NCBI RefSeq assembly: GCF_003058165.1 | Contig: NZ_QBUC01000007.1 | Coordinates: 1 to 64,000, forward strand | Direction: 5' to 3' | Source of the DNA: Paenisporosarcina sp. OV554 | Lineage (GTDB): Bacteria; Bacillota; Bacilli; Bacillales_A; Planococcaceae | DNA length: 64,000 nt | In this document: in pieces, positions 62,020-64,000 of the stretch | Layout: each line of letters starts with the position of its first letter | How positions within the stretch are numbered: the first letter of the stretch is position 1 | The notes under the pieces: generated by a model | Seen by the model: only the letters and a program-made list of their open reading frames with translations | Database searches by the model: none | Told to the model about the DNA's origin: nothing | Translations under genes and position numbers: made by a program

Positions 62020-62250
62020 TACAATATCCAAGACGAAGAGAGTAGCAAAATCGGATAATGTAGCGAGCTGGGGATGGTGTGAGCCTGGTTGTGAAGATTT
62101 GTGAACCGCACTTCGGAGATGCTTTTTTGAATGAAGTAGAAAAGGCCGGTGACTCACCGTTATGAGAAAGTGGCCCTATATGGGGTAATTTGAGTGGTAC
62201 CGCGGAAGTTAAGCTTTCGTCTCATGTTTGATGAGACGAGGGCTTTTTTT
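62020..62250 (+). promoter_or_regulatory. T-box leader of argS
   Basis: Stem I elements (AGAGAGTAGC, GGATGGTGTGAGCC, CTTCGGAGATGC), then the T-box proper GAGTGGTACCGCGG (62192-62205), and terminator stem TCGTCTCAT / ATGAGACGA plus T7 (62218-62247). The candidate specifier is CGC (Arg) followed by the usual A in AACCGCACTTC near 62104. Uncharged tRNA-Arg should promote read-through. Confidence 0.9.
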
Positions 62251-62305
62251 ATGTTCATTTTTACGTGCTAGTGCAACTACAGTTAATTTCTTAGGAGGAG
62301 TTCAT

Positions 62306-63970
62306 ATGAAACAAAAGGTAGTAGAAATTCTTCAACGTTTCACGACAGAGGTAATTGAAGAACAGATGATTGAAGTTCCTACGTATGCACATTTAGGGGA
62401 CTATGCACTCCCTTGTTTCCCATTTGCGAAAAAGATGAGAAAGTCACCAAAGTTGATTGCTGAAGAACTAGCGGGACTTATTCAAGACGCGAACGTTGAA
62501 AGAGCAGAAGCGGTTAATGGCTATGTAAATATTTTTATGAAAAGATCGGGATTTGCGCAGTCGGTTATGAATACAATTTTATATGAAGCAAATCAGTATG
62601 GTTCTTCAAACGTCGGTGGAGGCGGCGTAGTGACCATTGATATGTCTTCTCCTAATATTGCGAAGCCTTTTTCTATGGGGCATTTGCGATCGACGGTGAT
62701 TGGGAATTCCATTGCGTTGTTACTTGAAAAAAGTGGTTTTCACCCAGTGAAGATTAACTATCTGGGAGACTGGGGGACTCAATTCGGAAAGTTATTAGTG
62801 GCTTATCGATTGTGGGGCAATGAAAAACAAGTGCAAGAATCACCAATCAAGACATTATTGGCACTCTATATTCGTTTTCACGAGGAAGCAGAACGTAATG
62901 AATCGTTAAATGACCAAGGGAGAGCGGCCTTCAAATCATTGGAGGATGGACATCCAGAGGCATTGGCACTATGGAAATGGTTCCGTACAGAATCCTTAAA
63001 AGAATTTCAAAAAATTTATGACGTGCTAGGGGTTTCATTTGATTCCTATAAAGGTGAAGCCTATTACAACGACAAAATGGATGCGATTGTTGAAGAGTTA
63101 CAGCAAAAGAATTTGTTAGTTGAATCGGATGGCGCCCTTGTTGTAGATGTAGGAGAACATCTGCCCCCTTGCCTAATCAAAAAGTCAGATGGCGCGACGT
63201 TGTATGCAACGAGGGATATTACAGCTGCAATTGATCGACATAAGACTCACCAGTTTGTGAAATCATTGTACGTAGTTGGAAATGAACAGAGTTTACATTT
63301 TGTTCAGCTGAAGACGGTGCTAAACAAAATGGGTTATGAATGGGCGGATACTCTTCAACATATTCCGTTTGGGTTAATTTTGAAAGATGGAAAGAAATTA
63401 TCGACGCGTAAAGGGAAAATTGTCTTATTGGAAGAAGTGTTGAATGAAGCCATTCAATTAGCTGAGGCCACTATCGATGAAAAGAATCCGAACTTAATGA
63501 ATAAAAAAGAAGTAGCGAAAGCAATTGGTGTGGGTGCGATTATTTTCAGTGATTTAAAGCAACATCGGAAACATGATATTGAATTCGACTTGAAGAAAAT
63601 GTTGCAGACAGAAGGTGAAACAGGCCCGTATGTGCAATATAGCTATGCCAGAGCGTGCTCAATTTTGAGAAAAGCGGGAGCGGTGGATGAGTTTACAATT
63701 GAAGAAGTCAATGACCATGAGTGGGAAATAATCAAATGCCTAGAACAATTCCCAGCTATCGTAAAACGGACCGCTACGGAGCTGGATCCTTCTTTAATGG
63801 CAAAGTATGCAGTGGAACTAGCACAGGCATTTAATTCGTTTTATGGAAATGTTCAAATTGTTACCCAATCTAATTTGATGAACTACCGCGTTTCGTTAGT
63901 ACAAAGTGTTGTAATTGTCCTAGAAGAATCTTTAAGACTATTGGGGATTAAAGCTCCGAAGGAAATGTGA
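62306..63970 (+). CDS. argS: Arginyl-tRNA synthetase
   Basis: 554 residues. Class I synthetase: DMSSPNIAKPFSMGHLRSTVIGN carries the HIGH-equivalent (SMGH) near residue 130, LSTRKGK the KMSKS-equivalent near residue 365, and a C-terminal DALR-type anticodon domain. It resembles the Listeria/Enterococcus type of ArgS more than the main B. subtilis enzyme, so it may be a second, T-box-regulated synthetase. TAGGAGGAG 6 nt before the ATG at 62306. Confidence 0.93.
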   Translation: MKQKVVEILQRFTTEVIEEQMIEVPTYAHLGDYALPCFPFAKKMRKSPKLIAEELAGLIQDANVERAEAVNGYVNIFMKRSGFAQSVMNTILYEANQYGSSNVGGGGVVTIDMSSPNIAKPFSMGHLRSTVIGNSIALLLEKSGFHPVKINYLGDWGTQFGKLLVAYRLWGNEKQVQESPIKTLLALYIRFHEEAERNESLNDQGRAAFKSLEDGHPEALALWKWFRTESLKEFQKIYDVLGVSFDSYKGEAYYNDKMDAIVEELQQKNLLVESDGALVVDVGEHLPPCLIKKSDGATLYATRDITAAIDRHKTHQFVKSLYVVGNEQSLHFVQLKTVLNKMGYEWADTLQHIPFGLILKDGKKLSTRKGKIVLLEEVLNEAIQLAEATIDEKNPNLMNKKEVAKAIGVGAIIFSDLKQHRKHDIEFDLKKMLQTEGETGPYVQYSYARACSILRKAGAVDEFTIEEVNDHEWEIIKCLEQFPAIVKRTATELDPSLMAKYAVELAQAFNSFYGNVQIVTQSNLMNYRVSLVQSVVIVLEESLRLLGIKAPKEM

Positions 63971-64000
63971 AGAAGGTTTTGTTGGATGGAATAGTAAATT

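Noticed and set aside
1-64000. Insertion sequences, prophage or integrase genes
   Set aside because: No transposase, integrase or phage structural gene was recognised; the defence island has no visible attachment-site repeats at its borders.

Overview
The window looks like chromosome of a low-GC, spore-forming Gram-positive of the order Bacillales, probably Planococcaceae (genus not resolvable by eye). Supporting signs are gene content and order shared with Bacillus subtilis (mtnWXBD, metNIQ, ykoFEDC, ykkCD), S-box, TPP, guanidine-I and T-box leaders, a Bacillus-type LexA box, two YjcZ-type sporulation microproteins, strong AGGAGG ribosome binding sites, and frequent TTG/GTG starts.

Layout. 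1-640: two tandem 337-bp units, each a 5S rRNA-like gene whose 5' third is swollen by a palindromic insert, each with its own terminator. 0.67-6.7 kb: methionine block: mtnE and mtnU (divergent), then an S-box-controlled operon metN-metI-metQ plus an iron-type alcohol dehydrogenase that may be a 2-oxoacid reductase. 6.7-11.4 kb: ArsR/SRPBCC operon with a 50-bp perfect palindrome on its promoter, a YihY membrane protein with a two-component system, and a small membrane protein followed by debris. 11.4-21.4 kb: YtkA-like lipoprotein, acetyltransferase, PfkB kinase, the TPP-riboswitch-controlled ykoFEDC importer, and a GntR-DUF1648-YxlE-ABC operon. 21.4-35 kb: single housekeeping or unknown genes, two broken genes (NERD nuclease, DUF4385) and arrays of 21-bp repeats behind gene ends. 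35-40 kb: guanidine riboswitch with ykkCD exporter, another 21-bp array, then S-box-controlled mtnWXBD. 40-48 kb: membrane proteins, lipoproteins, YjcZ microproteins, and a LexA-controlled yolD operon.

48.3-60.9 kb is an AT-rich defence island: dptF-dptG-dptH (the phosphorothioation-dependent restriction module, without the dnd modification genes in view), followed by a convergent Sau3AI-type (GATC) endonuclease and C5-methyltransferase and an HNH nuclease. The window ends with a T-box-controlled arginyl-tRNA synthetase.

How it fits together: two S-box leaders tie methionine uptake to the methylthioadenosine salvage genes on both sides of the window, so low SAM should raise import and recycling together. 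The most unexplained features are the 21-bp-period arrays, which occur with two different consensus sequences, always just behind a stop codon, and in two places have been duplicated together with the 3' tail of the neighbouring gene; the orphan DptFGH beside a GATC restriction-modification system; and the interrupted 5S-like genes.
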